A DNA stretch of 64,000 nucleotides. It comes from Rhizobium sp. TH2. Its GTDB lineage: Bacteria > Pseudomonadota > Alphaproteobacteria > Rhizobiales > Rhizobiaceae. The number at the start of each line of letters is the position of its first letter. Within the stretch, counting starts at the first letter, position 1. Shown one piece after another: positions 18,298-26,995 of this stretch. Both the position numbers and the translations under genes were made by a program. Location of the stretch: NCBI RefSeq assembly GCF_024707525.1, contig NZ_CP062231.1:3596001-3660000 (forward strand), read 5' to 3'. The notes beneath the pieces were generated by a model. The model had not been told where the DNA came from and did no database searches. It was given only the letters and a program-made list of their open reading frames with translations.

Positions 18298-19542
18298 ATG
18301 TCCGAGCCCACCCTTTCCATCTGCGTGCCTTCGCGCAACCGGCAGATCTATTTCCAGCAAACCATCGCGTCGCTGATGGCGTCGTTGCGCGCCGATGTCG
18401 AGTTTGTCTTCGCCGACAATTCCGACGCCGCCGCTGTCATGGACGGGTTCATGGCAGAGCGGATGCGCGATCCACGCGTGCGCTATCTCGCCTCCACCGG
18501 CCGGGCGCTGCCGATGATGGAAAACTGGGAGCGCTCGATATCGGCCGCGACCGGGCGCTACGTGGCCTTCATCGGCGACGACGACTATATCGATCCGGAT
18601 CTCGCGGCCTTCATCACCAATCTCGAAAAGACCACCAAGGCCGACGCAATCGCCTGGACTGGCCCCAACTTCGTCTGGCCGGTCGAAGGTGCGGCGCCGC
18701 GTCCCGTCAGCATATCCCTCGGCACGGAGGTGACCCGCCTTTCCAAGGCCTCGCTCATGCGCAAGGCCTTTCTCTGGGAAGCCGCCAGCCATGTGCCGCT
18801 GAGCGGGTTTTCGATCTATCACGGTGCGCTATCGCGTGGGCTGCTCGACAAGATCAAGCTGATGGGCAATGGCCGCCATTTCGAATTCCCGGTCGTCGAC
18901 TACGAGATGGCCTTCAAGACGATCCTGCTCGGCGAGAATTTCATCCACTCCTCCCGGCCGTTCTCTATTCTAGGCGCCTGCCCGCTGTCGAACTCGGTGA
19001 CCATCGGCAATGTCGCCGCCGAGCGCGAAGCCCAGCGCATCTTCTTTGCCGAGCATGGCTGGAACATGAATGACGCCGAATGGATGGAGGGCACACCCTT
19101 CCGGACGTGGCACGGCGTCACCGCCTGCATCTACCTGATCCAGCACTGGCTATCGCACAAGATCGGCATGCAGCATCACGGCTTCGAGGAAAACCTCGTC
19201 CGTGCCTTCTCGGCCAATTGCGGCCTCTATCGCAGGCGCGCCGATTTCGACCAGATCACGGGCGAGTTCCGCGAGGCGCTTGCCGGCTGGCATGGCGGAC
19301 AATATCTCGAGCTTTTCACGCCCCGGTTTTTCGAGCCCGTCGCTGTCCAGGGACCGCAAGCATCGGCTTTCACAGGACTTGGCGACAATTCGGTCCTGCA
19401 CTTCCCCGACAGTATCGCCGGCGTCCGTACACCAGGCGAGTTGTTCAGGCTGTTTTCCGATGTCATCGTGCGGGCAGACGATATCCCGATCGATGCTGAC
19501 AAGCTCAGAAGTCAGCCGGCAAGCGCCTCGATCGCCGCCTAG
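18298..19542 (+). CDS. Family 2 glycosyltransferase
   Basis: The 414-residue product starts MSEPTLSICVPSRNRQIYFQ, a GT-A fold entry, and has a DXD-type nucleotide-sugar and metal site in FIGDDDYIDPD at about residues 93-103. No membrane span is visible, so it probably acts in the cytosol on a polysaccharide or lipid acceptor. The C-terminal half has no recognised domain. No other polysaccharide genes are adjacent, so the product cannot be named. The gene ends exactly in the left terminal repeat of the palindromic element: its TAG is the first three bases of that repeat. Confidence 0.85.
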   Translation: MSEPTLSICVPSRNRQIYFQQTIASLMASLRADVEFVFADNSDAAAVMDGFMAERMRDPRVRYLASTGRALPMMENWERSISAATGRYVAFIGDDDYIDPDLAAFITNLEKTTKADAIAWTGPNFVWPVEGAAPRPVSISLGTEVTRLSKASLMRKAFLWEAASHVPLSGFSIYHGALSRGLLDKIKLMGNGRHFEFPVVDYEMAFKTILLGENFIHSSRPFSILGACPLSNSVTIGNVAAEREAQRIFFAEHGWNMNDAEWMEGTPFRTWHGVTACIYLIQHWLSHKIGMQHHGFEENLVRAFSANCGLYRRRADFDQITGEFREALAGWHGGQYLELFTPRFFEPVAVQGPQASAFTGLGDNSVLHFPDSIAGVRTPGELFRLFSDVIVRADDIPIDADKLRSQPASASIAA

Positions 19543-19813
19543 AGCGTTTCATTGTTAAATGGAAGCAGTTCTGCCGGAGCAGGTTTTCGTCAGGACCAAG
19601 GCGGTGGGCGAGCGTCGTACCCTTAGGTACGGCCGAGACCGACGCCGCAGGGACTGGCGGAAAGATGCCCGGCCCTTCGGGTTGGCTGAAACGGGCCGCC
19701 TGATCGATCGGCCGGCTTGGCCGTAGATTTGGCTATGACGCGCGCCGGCCGATCGACCATCCGACTCCGTTTAAGCCAACAGAACTGATTCCATTTAACA
19801 ATGAAGCGCTCTA
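19540..19813. repeat. Palindromic intergenic element with 34-bp terminal inverted repeats
   Basis: Bases 19540-19573 (TAGAGCGTTTCATTGTTAAA...) and 19780-19813 are inverted copies matching at 32 of 34 positions. Inside is a second inverted repeat (CGATCGGCCGGC with GCCGGCCGATCG, around 19706-19757) and several shorter stems (GCCCGGCCCTTCGGGTTGGC region). The element is 274 bp and has no coding capacity. It fills the whole space between two convergent genes, and each gene takes its TAG stop from one end of it. The form fits the rhizobial mosaic or palindromic repeat families (RIME-like); the exact family is not identified. Confidence 0.85.
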
Positions 19814-20974
19814 GCGCACCGCGGGCAGCAGGCTTTGAAGCCCATCGGGCAGATTGCCGACGATCACCCGCCGCAGAGGCTGCCAGCCGATACCCAGCGC
19901 CAGCACGACCACGCCGATCGTCAACAGGGTCAGGAACGCCAGCGTGTCGGTGGTCGCGAAAATCTTGGTGAATCCGCCTTCGGTGAGCAGTACCTTGAAG
20001 GCGTAGCCGAAGGACAGCAGCCCCGATGTGACGAACGCTCGCCGGTCCAGCACAATACCGATCAGCATCAGCAGCAGCACCGCCCCGACGACCATTGCCG
20101 CCTGCCCGGCACTTGTTTCCGCCGAGAACCAGCCCTGTTTGTCGCCGAGATAGACATGCGCCATGATCGTGTAGAGGATCGCCGGCGCCGCTGCGAGATG
20201 CATCCAGAAGGCGACATCCGAGCGCCTTGTCAGGCGGTTCCGATCGGCGAAATCGAACTTCAGCGCCGTGCCGAAGACGACGAGCGCGAACAATCCGAGG
20301 AAGAATACCAGTATCAGTGGATGACGATCATAGAGCGTCGCATCGCCGGAGAAAGCTCGCGTCGCCAGCGCCGCACTATAGATGACCGATGCGAACAGGG
20401 TCACCAGACCCGCCGCCAGCGCCAGCGGTACCCTGTAGCGCCAATAGAAGAGAAAGGTGACGACCGAGGTCGTCGCCGCGATGCCAACGGGAGTCCATTC
20501 GTCGAATCGAGGAGACATATCCTCCCAGATCGGCGTGGTCCCAATTGCCGACGCAATCCCGATGGCGATCGTCAGCGTCACCGCCGGCAGCGCCAGCCGC
20601 TGGCGCCGGACCAGCACCTCGCCGAGGATGATGGCGGCGGGGATCACCGCATAGACGGTCGCGAGCCCGCCCAGCCCGAGCAGGCCGACAATGATGCCGA
20701 TCGTGATGAGAATATCGTGGAAGCCACGGATGAAGCGAGGCGCCTCGCTTTCCTCGACAGTCGAAGCAGGTTCGCTGGCGCGCGGCGTATCGAGGCCCAA
20801 ACCATCCACCACCGGAGCAGAAACCGGCGTACCGACACTGACTCCCCGGCCGAGCAAAAACTCCCCGAGCCGGGCTGTCGCATCGCCCTGGACGAGCCCC
20901 TCGCGAGCCGCATCGTCCAGCACCGGCAGGAGCAATCTCTTGCGGTTTTCCCAATCGCTTAAGTCAAATTTCAC
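19811..20974 (-). CDS. Multi-spanning membrane protein of unknown function
   Basis: A GTG at 20974 with GGGGAG nine bases upstream gives 387 residues; the longer frame to 21097 has no such site and would run over the start of the divergent gene. The first 90 residues are soluble and charged (FDLSDWENRKRLLLPVLDDA), followed by about ten hydrophobic helices, for example ILITIGIIVGLLGLGGL and PLALAAGLVTLFASVIY. It resembles loosely annotated predicted membrane proteins (DUF2157-like), which is only a guess. The stop codon lies in the right end of the palindromic repeat. Confidence 0.75.
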   Translation of the reverse strand: MKFDLSDWENRKRLLLPVLDDAAREGLVQGDATARLGEFLLGRGVSVGTPVSAPVVDGLGLDTPRASEPASTVEESEAPRFIRGFHDILITIGIIVGLLGLGGLATVYAVIPAAIILGEVLVRRQRLALPAVTLTIAIGIASAIGTTPIWEDMSPRFDEWTPVGIAATTSVVTFLFYWRYRVPLALAAGLVTLFASVIYSAALATRAFSGDATLYDRHPLILVFFLGLFALVVFGTALKFDFADRNRLTRRSDVAFWMHLAAAPAILYTIMAHVYLGDKQGWFSAETSAGQAAMVVGAVLLLMLIGIVLDRRAFVTSGLLSFGYAFKVLLTEGGFTKIFATTDTLAFLTLLTIGVVVLALGIGWQPLRRVIVGNLPDGLQSLLPAVR

Positions 20975-21040
20975 TTGCGCGAACTCCCCGAAACATCTTT
21001 TCTCCGCCAGATCATTCCTGAATTGAAGTTGCAATCGAAA

Positions 21041-21505
21041 ATGCCCGAAATCCAGTACTGGTTCGAAGATTTCACGCCCGGACGCGCGTTCCATCACACG
21101 CCCCGGACAATAACGGCGGATGAAATCGTCCTATTCGCCAAGGACTTCGACCCGCAGCCTTTTCACCTCTCTGAAGAGGCCGGCAAGGCCAGCATTCTCG
21201 GCGGGTTGTCCGCTTCCGGCTGGCATACATGCTCCATCGCCATGCGCCAGTTCTTCGATACGATCCTGCAATTCACCGCTGGCGAAGGCTCCCCCGGCGT
21301 GGATTTCGTCGAGTGGCGCAAGCCCGTGCTCGCCGGCGACGCACTGGGCGGTACGATCACCGTGCTCGAATCCCGCGCGCTCAAATCCCGGCCCGGCCTC
21401 GGCATGGTCAAGCTCCGGCATGAAACCACGAACCAGCGCGGCGAAATGGTGATGACCATGGAGCATCCCTTCATGGTCCGCCTGCGGGAAGGAGTTTTCG
21501 CATGA
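21041..21505 (+). CDS. MaoC-like hotdog-fold dehydratase (first of two)
   Basis: The 154-residue product has the MaoC/R-hydratase pattern: ITADEIVLFAKDFDPQPFHL, with the catalytic-type Asp and His of DPQPFH, then GLSASGWHTC. These enzymes hydrate enoyl-CoA-type double bonds. The ATG at 21041 begins MPEIQYWFEDFTPGRAF, a common start for this family. Its last bases overlap the second MaoC gene (ATGA), so the two are coupled and may form a heterodimer. The GTG start of the divergent membrane protein is 66 bp away. Confidence 0.9.
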   Translation: MPEIQYWFEDFTPGRAFHHTPRTITADEIVLFAKDFDPQPFHLSEEAGKASILGGLSASGWHTCSIAMRQFFDTILQFTAGEGSPGVDFVEWRKPVLAGDALGGTITVLESRALKSRPGLGMVKLRHETTNQRGEMVMTMEHPFMVRLREGVFA

Positions 21506-21969
21506 TGCTGAGGGACATAATGATGGTGGGCGAGGCCATCGAGATGGGCACTTACGAATTCACCGCCGAAAGGATCGTCGAATTCGCCTCGCAATTCGAT
21601 CCGCAATTCTTCCATCTCGATGCGGAAAAGGCGAAGAACTCGGTGCTGGGCGGCCTTTGCGCGTCGGGCTGGCACATCTCGGCGGCGATGATGAAATGCA
21701 ATGTCGAGGCCATCAAGCGCCAGGCCAAGGCGGTGATCGAGGCCGGCGGCGTGCCGCCGAAAATCGGCCCCTCGCCGGGGTTCAAGAACATGAAGTGGCT
21801 CAAGCCCGTCTATGCCGGTGATACCGTGACCTATTCCATGCGCTTCACCCGTAGCCGCCCGGTACCCTACCGGCCGGGCCGCAACATCGTCGAGATCAGC
21901 TACGAAGGCCTCAACCAGAAGGGCGACCTCGTCTTCACGGTGGAGGCCAGCGTGGTGGAGTTTGAGTAG
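21502..21969 (+). CDS. MaoC-like hotdog-fold dehydratase (second of two)
   Basis: The 155-residue product has the same core as the preceding gene: FTAERIVEFASQFDPQFFHL, with Asp and His of DPQFFH, then GGLCASGWH. An insert around PPKIGPSPGFKNMKWLKPVYAGDTV is typical. The ATG overlaps the previous stop. The tandem pair of similar half-size hydratases is common in alphaproteobacteria. The physiological substrate cannot be told from the sequence, and no beta-oxidation gene is adjacent. Confidence 0.9.
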   Translation: MMLRDIMMVGEAIEMGTYEFTAERIVEFASQFDPQFFHLDAEKAKNSVLGGLCASGWHISAAMMKCNVEAIKRQAKAVIEAGGVPPKIGPSPGFKNMKWLKPVYAGDTVTYSMRFTRSRPVPYRPGRNIVEISYEGLNQKGDLVFTVEASVVEFE

Positions 21970-22032
21970 TTTCCCACTTGATAGATTTCCCACTCAAGCC
22001 TATAGTGACGACTGAAACGGAAGAGATCCACG

Positions 22033-22320
22033 ATGGCACCCGCCAAGAAGATCGCCCGCAGCCAGATCGTCGTCCGACCCGACTCCAAGGGCCGGATCAC
22101 GCTCGGCCCACTGGCAAAGGGCATCAGTAGTTTCGTCATTTCGAAAGAGGACGACGGCAGGCTTACGCTCGATCCGTATAAGGAAATCCCGGCAAGGGAA
22201 GCCTGGCTCTTCCAAAATCCGGTGGCGGCTGACAAAGTCCGCAAAGGAATGACCGATCTGTCGGAAGGCAGGCTTCGAAGCCGTGGCGACTTCACACAAT
22301 TTGTCGAAGACCAGGACTGA
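22033..22320 (+). CDS. Putative antitoxin of a type II toxin-antitoxin pair
   Basis: The 95-residue product starts MAPAKKIARSQIVVRPDSKG, a short basic N-terminus followed by a beta-rich segment RITLGPLAKGISSFVISKED that resembles AbrB/MazE-like DNA readers. The C-terminal half (KVRKGMTDLSEGRLRSRGDF) looks like the flexible toxin-binding tail seen in RelB-type antitoxins. Its stop shares a base with the start of the next gene (TGATG). The antitoxin role is inferred from size, order and overlap. Confidence 0.7.
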   Translation: MAPAKKIARSQIVVRPDSKGRITLGPLAKGISSFVISKEDDGRLTLDPYKEIPAREAWLFQNPVAADKVRKGMTDLSEGRLRSRGDFTQFVEDQD

Positions 22321-22616
22321 TGCCGTTCTCACTCCTGTTTGCTGATCAGGCGGACCTTGATCTCGGCGAACTGGAGGATAATCCGGCTCTGGCCAAGCGA
22401 TTGAAGTCGGTCCGGAAGGCGCTCGGATATCTTCAAATCAATCCACGTCACCCTGGACTGAACACGCATAAATATTCCTCGCTTTCGGGACCCAACGGCG
22501 AAGATGTCTTCGAAGCTTATGCGGAAAACAACACACCAGGCGCCTACAGGATTTTCTGGGTCTATGGGCCGGGCAAGGATGTGATAACGATCCTCGCGAT
22601 TACACCGCATCCCTGA
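22320..22616 (+). CDS. Putative RelE/ParE-superfamily toxin
   Basis: The 98-residue product starts one base inside the antitoxin stop. It has the RelE/ParE layout: an N-terminal helix pair (DLDLGELEDNPALAKRLKSV), a middle block NPRHPGLNTHKYSSL, and a C-terminal strand YRIFWVYGPGKDVITILAI ending in TPHP, where a late His often sits in mRNA interferases. The convergent AraC gene ends 25 bp away. Activity, and whether the target is mRNA or gyrase, cannot be told from the sequence. Confidence 0.75.
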   Translation: MPFSLLFADQADLDLGELEDNPALAKRLKSVRKALGYLQINPRHPGLNTHKYSSLSGPNGEDVFEAYAENNTPGAYRIFWVYGPGKDVITILAITPHP

Positions 22617-22641
22617 CGGGAAAGACCCTCGCGGCTTACAC

Positions 22642-23628
22642 TCAACCGTTCCCCTGCTGCCGCCATGCACCGGGCGACAGGCCATAGGCCCGCGTGAAGG
22701 CCCGGCTGAACGCGGCCTCGGAGCCATAATTGGATTCGATCGCCACGCGGGTGATGGAATCGGATGTATTCCGCAGCCGGACGCTGGCGAGGTAAAGCCG
22801 CCAATCCCGGAGATATCGCATCGGCGACGTATCGAGCGCCGTCTGGAAGCGCTCGATCAGGCCGCTGCGGGATACGGCCGAGATCGAGGCCAATTCCCGC
22901 AATGTCCATTCACGCTCGGGATTGCGGTGAATGGCATTGAGGCAGCGCGAGAGAACCGCATCCGACATCACGGGAAGCGTCTGCACCACGTTCTTCTCGG
23001 CATCCGACATCTGGTGACGCAGGACTTCGATCAAGGTCAGCTCGGTCATCCGCTCGATCATCGACTGACTGCCGTGCCGTGGCTCGTCCACCTCGCGAAC
23101 GATCTGGCGCACCATGCTGGAAAGCCATGCCAGTTCCGCCTGGCCTGTCGTCCTGATGTGAACGAGTTTCGGCAGGACACGCTGCAACGGCGCGAAATCC
23201 AGTACTTCGCAATGCAGATATCCGCAGAGCAGCCGGACGAGATCCGGCCCTTCCCCATAATGCAGCACCGGCGTTCGCGCCCACGGCTTCTGCGGCAAAT
23301 CTCCGGTCGGAATGATGAGCCGTCCATCCTTGCCGGCACCCAGTTGATGACCGGTTCCGAACGGAAACACGACGATGTCGCCGGCATGGAGAACGACTTC
23401 GTCGCCCTCGATCCTCAACCAGCATGTGCCCTCCGCCATGATGTGGAAGGGCATCACGCCGGTGTTCGACGGGGAAAGATTGGCGAGCGACGGCTTGGCG
23501 TCGGTCTGCCAGTCGCCCGATGGCATGAAGCAGAATTGCAGCGAGCCGGATAGCCGGACCGATTCCAGCACGCTCGAAAGAAGGTCGACGTAGGTCCCCT
23601 CACCCACATTTGGAATTTCGGTCAACAC
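22642..23628 (-). CDS. AraC-family transcriptional regulator with cupin sensor
   Basis: The 328-residue product has an N-terminal cupin_6-type sensor (FHIMAEGTCWLRIEG, DIVVFPFGTGHQL) and a C-terminal double helix-turn-helix (WTLRELASISAVSRSGLIER and ITRVAIESNYGSEAAFSRAF, then YGLSPGAWR). The GTG at 23628 is chosen because GGAGG lies seven bases upstream. It is divergent from the DsrE-like gene, with 81 bp between the starts, and probably controls it. The ligand is unknown. Confidence 0.92.
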   Translation of the reverse strand: MLTEIPNVGEGTYVDLLSSVLESVRLSGSLQFCFMPSGDWQTDAKPSLANLSPSNTGVMPFHIMAEGTCWLRIEGDEVVLHAGDIVVFPFGTGHQLGAGKDGRLIIPTGDLPQKPWARTPVLHYGEGPDLVRLLCGYLHCEVLDFAPLQRVLPKLVHIRTTGQAELAWLSSMVRQIVREVDEPRHGSQSMIERMTELTLIEVLRHQMSDAEKNVVQTLPVMSDAVLSRCLNAIHRNPEREWTLRELASISAVSRSGLIERFQTALDTSPMRYLRDWRLYLASVRLRNTSDSITRVAIESNYGSEAAFSRAFTRAYGLSPGAWRQQGNG

Positions 23629-23709
23629 TCATGGACCTCCGGCCAACGACTTTCCCTGACGTCTCTCCTACCCTTCCCTCATAGCATGAACACACGGAAG
23701 GATAGAACC

Positions 23710-24078
23710 ATGCAGAACACCACCGAAAATCTCGTCGTGCTCCTCACCAAGGGCATCGATTCCGAACTCTCGTCCGTCGCGCTGACCATCGCCAATGGCG
23801 GCATCACGGCGGGCCTCAAGGTCTCGCTTTTCCTCACCAGCACGGCGATCGACCTCGTCCGCAAGGGCGGCAACCGGATGACCCACGTTTCCCCGCTGGA
23901 GCCGCTCGCGGCGCTGATCGACGACTTCATGAAACGCGGCGGCACCATCTGGGCCTGCCCGCCCTGCGTGAAGTCGCGCGGCTACGAGCAGTCCGACCTC
24001 ATCGACGGCGTGATCATCATCGGCGCCAGCGCCATGCATGCCGAGATCAAGGCCGGCGCGGCGACGCTGTCGTTTTGA
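23710..24078 (+). CDS. DsrE/DsrF-like small protein
   Basis: The 122-residue product has the DsrE-like fold signature: TENLVVLLTKGIDSELSSVA, KVSLFLTSTAIDLVRKG, and a C-terminal CPPCVKSRGY block with a CxxC pair. It is probably cytosolic. DsrE relatives handle sulfane sulfur or act as peroxiredoxin-like accessories. The ATG at 23710 has GGAAGGATAG upstream; an earlier ATG adds eight residues with no such site. The divergent AraC gene is the likely regulator. Confidence 0.85.
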   Translation: MQNTTENLVVLLTKGIDSELSSVALTIANGGITAGLKVSLFLTSTAIDLVRKGGNRMTHVSPLEPLAALIDDFMKRGGTIWACPPCVKSRGYEQSDLIDGVIIIGASAMHAEIKAGAATLSF

Positions 24079-24105
24079 GTTCGGATGAAAGCGAAAGGAT
24101 CGGTC

Positions 24106-25272
24106 ATGAAAAGGTACAATGGCACATATGCCGAGGGCTTTGAGTTCGACAAGCCGAACCGGGATATCGTGTTCGGTTCGCAATCGGTGGTCGTCGATGA
24201 TGACACTGCGATCACGATCGAACCTGACGCTAGGGGAAGTGAACTGGTATTGGGTGGTGACATCTCGGCAGACCTTGTCGGCGTCCAGGGATCGGCCAAC
24301 GACACGTCGATAAGAATACTAGAGGGCGCCAACGTCACGTCGAGGATCGCGCTCTTGATGACGGGGCGAAATCAATCGCTCAAGAGTGCCGGCGACATCA
24401 CCGCCGACGAAATTGGAATTCTCGTATCGGCGCCGGGCTCCCACATCGTCAATCAAGGCGATGTGACGTCCGCACGCGTCAGCGTCGTGCTTCAGAACTC
24501 CGAGAACGGCCGGTTCGTCAACGGGCGTTCTGGCGAATTGGTCGGCGACGAGTTCGGAGTGATTATCGGTGGCGCGACCATAAGCTCGGAGAACTGGGTG
24601 AAGAATCTCGGCACGATCGTCTCTCCAACCTATGCCTTGCTCGGCAGCAGCACCATCGAGCATGTGACGAACCGCGGCTTGATCGATGGAGCTACCTTTC
24701 TATATGGCGGCAACGACACGTTCGATAGTCGCGGTGGCACGGTGACCGGACAAGTCCATGGAGGCGAAGGAAACGATACCTTTGTTATCGATGATCCGTT
24801 GATCCCGATCGTCGAGGCTCAAAACAACGGTGAGGACACGGTGATTTCCTCCGTCAGCTACGAACTGCCCGACAATTTTGAGACGCTTAAGCTGACCGGC
24901 CGGAAAGATCTCATTGGCCGAGGCAACAACGGTGACAACACGGTCAGCGGCAACAAGGGAGACAATGTACTCTTTGGTGGCGACGGAAACAACATACTGG
25001 CGGGCGGCGCGGGAGATGACCGGCTGATCGGTGGAGCAGACATCGACACCTTCGTCTTCAAGACCGGCTATGGGCACGATACGATCGAGTATTTCCAGGA
25101 CGGCCTGGATTACCTCGACCTCGTGGGCTGGAAGGGGCTCCGTGATATCGACGTCCTAATGTCTCACGCGCGCGAGGCGAATGGCAATCTGGTCATCTCG
25201 TTCAAAGGCGATGAACTCACCATCGAGAATTTCACGAAGGTGCAGCTCGACCCCGGCGATTTCGTGAGCTGA
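24106..25272 (+). CDS. RTX-like calcium-binding protein with beta-solenoid N-terminus
   Basis: The 388-residue product has no N-terminal signal. Its first half is a repeated beta-solenoid pattern (GDISADLVGV, GDITADEIGILV, GDVTSARVSVVL, then NRGLIDGATFLYGG). Its second half has nonapeptide-type GGxGxDxxx repeats (GGEGNDTFVID, GGDGNNILAGGAGDDRLIGG) ending in a DTFVF-like block and acidic C-terminus. These are hallmarks of type I secreted calcium binders. The start at 24106 has AAAGGA at a good distance; an ATG at 24085 is less likely. Codon use is less GC-rich than the neighbours. No ABC/HlyD secretion gene is adjacent. Confidence 0.88.
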   Translation: MKRYNGTYAEGFEFDKPNRDIVFGSQSVVVDDDTAITIEPDARGSELVLGGDISADLVGVQGSANDTSIRILEGANVTSRIALLMTGRNQSLKSAGDITADEIGILVSAPGSHIVNQGDVTSARVSVVLQNSENGRFVNGRSGELVGDEFGVIIGGATISSENWVKNLGTIVSPTYALLGSSTIEHVTNRGLIDGATFLYGGNDTFDSRGGTVTGQVHGGEGNDTFVIDDPLIPIVEAQNNGEDTVISSVSYELPDNFETLKLTGRKDLIGRGNNGDNTVSGNKGDNVLFGGDGNNILAGGAGDDRLIGGADIDTFVFKTGYGHDTIEYFQDGLDYLDLVGWKGLRDIDVLMSHAREANGNLVISFKGDELTIENFTKVQLDPGDFVS

Positions 25273-25302
25273 CACAGGGCGCGCAGGGCGCATCCCCCAC
25301 GG

Positions 25303-25332
25303 ACGGCTCCGCGACAGAAGTTGCGGGGCCGT
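25303..25332 (+). terminator. Stem-loop after the RTX-like gene
   Basis: ACGGCTCCGC (25303-25312) pairs with GCGGGGCCGT (25323-25332), ten pairs with one G-U, around a 10-base loop. It lies 31 bp past the stop. There is no clear U-run, so its strength as a terminator is uncertain. Confidence 0.4.
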
Positions 25333-25446
25333 TCGCATCGGCGGGCCCGCCCTGCCACGCCATTTGAGATCGCCGGGGCCGGCCTCACCTTCGTCAGCGC
25401 CTCGTCTGATCTTCAATGATCAGCGCGCAATCGCCAAGCGTGTCTC

Positions 25447-25989
25447 TCAATGCCCCTCGAATTCGATCAGCGTGCGCACGGTCACGCCAAGCGCCTCCAG
25501 CTTCTTGCGCCCGCCGAGTTCCGGCAGGTCGATCACGAAACATGCCGCGACGATATCCGCGCCCATCTGCGTGAGCAGCTTGACGGCACCCTCCGCGGTC
25601 CCGCCCGTTGCGATCAGGTCGTCGACCAGGATCACCTTCTCGCCGGGCTTCACCGCATCCCTGTGCATCTCCATCTCGTCGATGCCGTATTCCAGGCTAT
25701 AGGCAATGCGCACTGTGTCGTGCGGCAGCTTGCCCTTCTTGCGGATGGGAATGAAGCCGGCCGACAGTTGATGCGCCATGGCGCCACCGAGAATGAAGCC
25801 GCGCGCCTCGATGCCTGCGATCTTGTGGATGTTCAGGCCGGCATAGGGATGAACGAGTTCATCGATCGCACGCCTGAAAGCCTGCGGATTGCCGAGCAGC
25901 GTCGTGATATCGCGAAACAGGATGCCCGGTTTGGGATAATCCGGAATGGTCCGGATGGCGGCAAGCAGGCTTTCCCTAACGGTGCTCAT
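25447..25989 (-). CDS. apt: Adenine phosphoribosyltransferase
   Basis: Apt salvages adenine to AMP using PRPP in the cytosol. The 180-residue product has [20 protein letters not shown], the invariant [14 protein letters not shown] and the PRPP loop [16 protein letters not shown]. The start MSTVRESL at 25989 has GGAA upstream; an in-frame ATG at 26001 would add four residues and has no clear site. It lies downstream of petABC on the same strand but beyond a strong terminator, so it is a separate unit. Confidence 0.96.
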   Translation of the reverse strand: MSTVRESLLAAIRTIPDYPKPGILFRDITTLLGNPQAFRRAIDELVHPYAGLNIHKIAGIEARGFILGGAMAHQLSAGFIPIRKKGKLPHDTVRIAYSLEYGIDEMEMHRDAVKPGEKVILVDDLIATGGTAEGAVKLLTQMGADIVAACFVIDLPELGGRKKLEALGVTVRTLIEFEGH

Positions 25990-26046
25990 ATCGAATTCCA
26001 TGGTTGAGACGGCGCGACCATAGCAACATGCCCATCGCCTGACAGC

Positions 26047-26071
26047 AAAAAAGGCGGCACTGGGCCGCCTT
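26047..26071 (-). terminator. Rho-independent terminator after petABC
   Basis: On the minus strand, GGCGGC and GCCGCC (26053-26069) make a stem with a five-base loop, lengthened by A-T pairs, followed by TTTTTT. It lies 20 bp past the petC stop and ends the operon. Confidence 0.85.
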
Positions 26072-26092
26072 TCCTGATTCGATCAAGATTGA

Positions 26093-26983
26093 TCAGTGAT
26101 CCTTGCCCGCATAGATCGCGCGCTTGGTCATCCAGACCAGGGCGGTGAGGCCGAGGAGGAAGATCAGCACCATGAAGCCGGTGCGTTTGCGGTCTTCGAG
26201 CTTCGGCTCCGCGGCCCACATCATGAATGCGGCCACGTCGTGCGAATACTGCTGTACCGTCTGCGGAGTGCCATCGTCGTAAGTGACCTGGTCATCCGAA
26301 ATCGGCTTGGCCATCTTCAGCGCAATGCCGCCGTTGAAGTGCGGATTGAAATGCGTGCCTTCCGGTACCGTGATGCCGGCAGGCGGCTCTACATAGCCGT
26401 TGAGCAGCGCATGAATATAGTCCGGGCCACCTTCCTGGTAGCCGCCGACGACGGGGATCATGTCGATCAGGAACTGCGGGAAGCCACGCTCTACGCCGCG
26501 CGCCTTGGCCAGCAGCGAGAAATCGGGCGGAGGGGCGCCGCCATTGGCCGCCGCCGCGGCCTGCGTATTCGGGAATGGCGAGGGGAAGTAGTCCGATGGA
26601 ACCGCCTTGCGGGTGAACATCTCACCCGCATCATTCGGTCCGTCCTGCACTTCGTATTCGGACGCGAAGGCCTTCACCTGCGCCTCGGTATAGCCGAGGT
26701 CGTGGAGATTGCGGAACGCAACGCGGCTCATGCCGTGGCAGGCCGAACAGACTTCCTTGTAGACTTTCAGGCCGCGCTGAAGCTGGGCCTTGTCATACTT
26801 GCCGAACACACCGGCGAAGGACCACTTCTGTTCCGCCGGCTTGAGCACCGGGAAATGGCTTTCATGCATGGCATGCTTCACTTCGGCGGCAAGGTCATGC
26901 GCCTCTTCCGCCGCGCTGAGAACGCCTGCGCCGGCCCCCGCAAGGGTCAGGGCAATGACGAAGCCAGTTAAAAGTTTCTTCAT
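26093..26983 (-). CDS. petC: Cytochrome c1 of the bc1 complex
   Basis: Cytochrome c1 passes electrons from the Rieske protein to cytochrome c on the periplasmic side. The 296-residue product has a signal peptide (MKKLLTGFVIALTLAGAGAG), the haem site CSACH at 79-83, and a C-terminal anchor helix (FMVLIFLLGLTALVWMTKRA). It is unfused to cytochrome b, unlike the long FbcH form of Bradyrhizobium. The ATG lies 12 bp after the petB stop. It is the last gene of petABC and has a terminator. Confidence 0.96.
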   Translation of the reverse strand: MKKLLTGFVIALTLAGAGAGVLSAAEEAHDLAAEVKHAMHESHFPVLKPAEQKWSFAGVFGKYDKAQLQRGLKVYKEVCSACHGMSRVAFRNLHDLGYTEAQVKAFASEYEVQDGPNDAGEMFTRKAVPSDYFPSPFPNTQAAAAANGGAPPPDFSLLAKARGVERGFPQFLIDMIPVVGGYQEGGPDYIHALLNGYVEPPAGITVPEGTHFNPHFNGGIALKMAKPISDDQVTYDDGTPQTVQQYSHDVAAFMMWAAEPKLEDRKRTGFMVLIFLLGLTALVWMTKRAIYAGKDH

Positions 26984-26995
26984 TGGTCTTCTCCC

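Noticed and set aside
26096..26971. A 291-codon frame antisense to petC
   Set aside because: petC is certain by its haem motif; the antisense frame has an unusual composition and no start signal.
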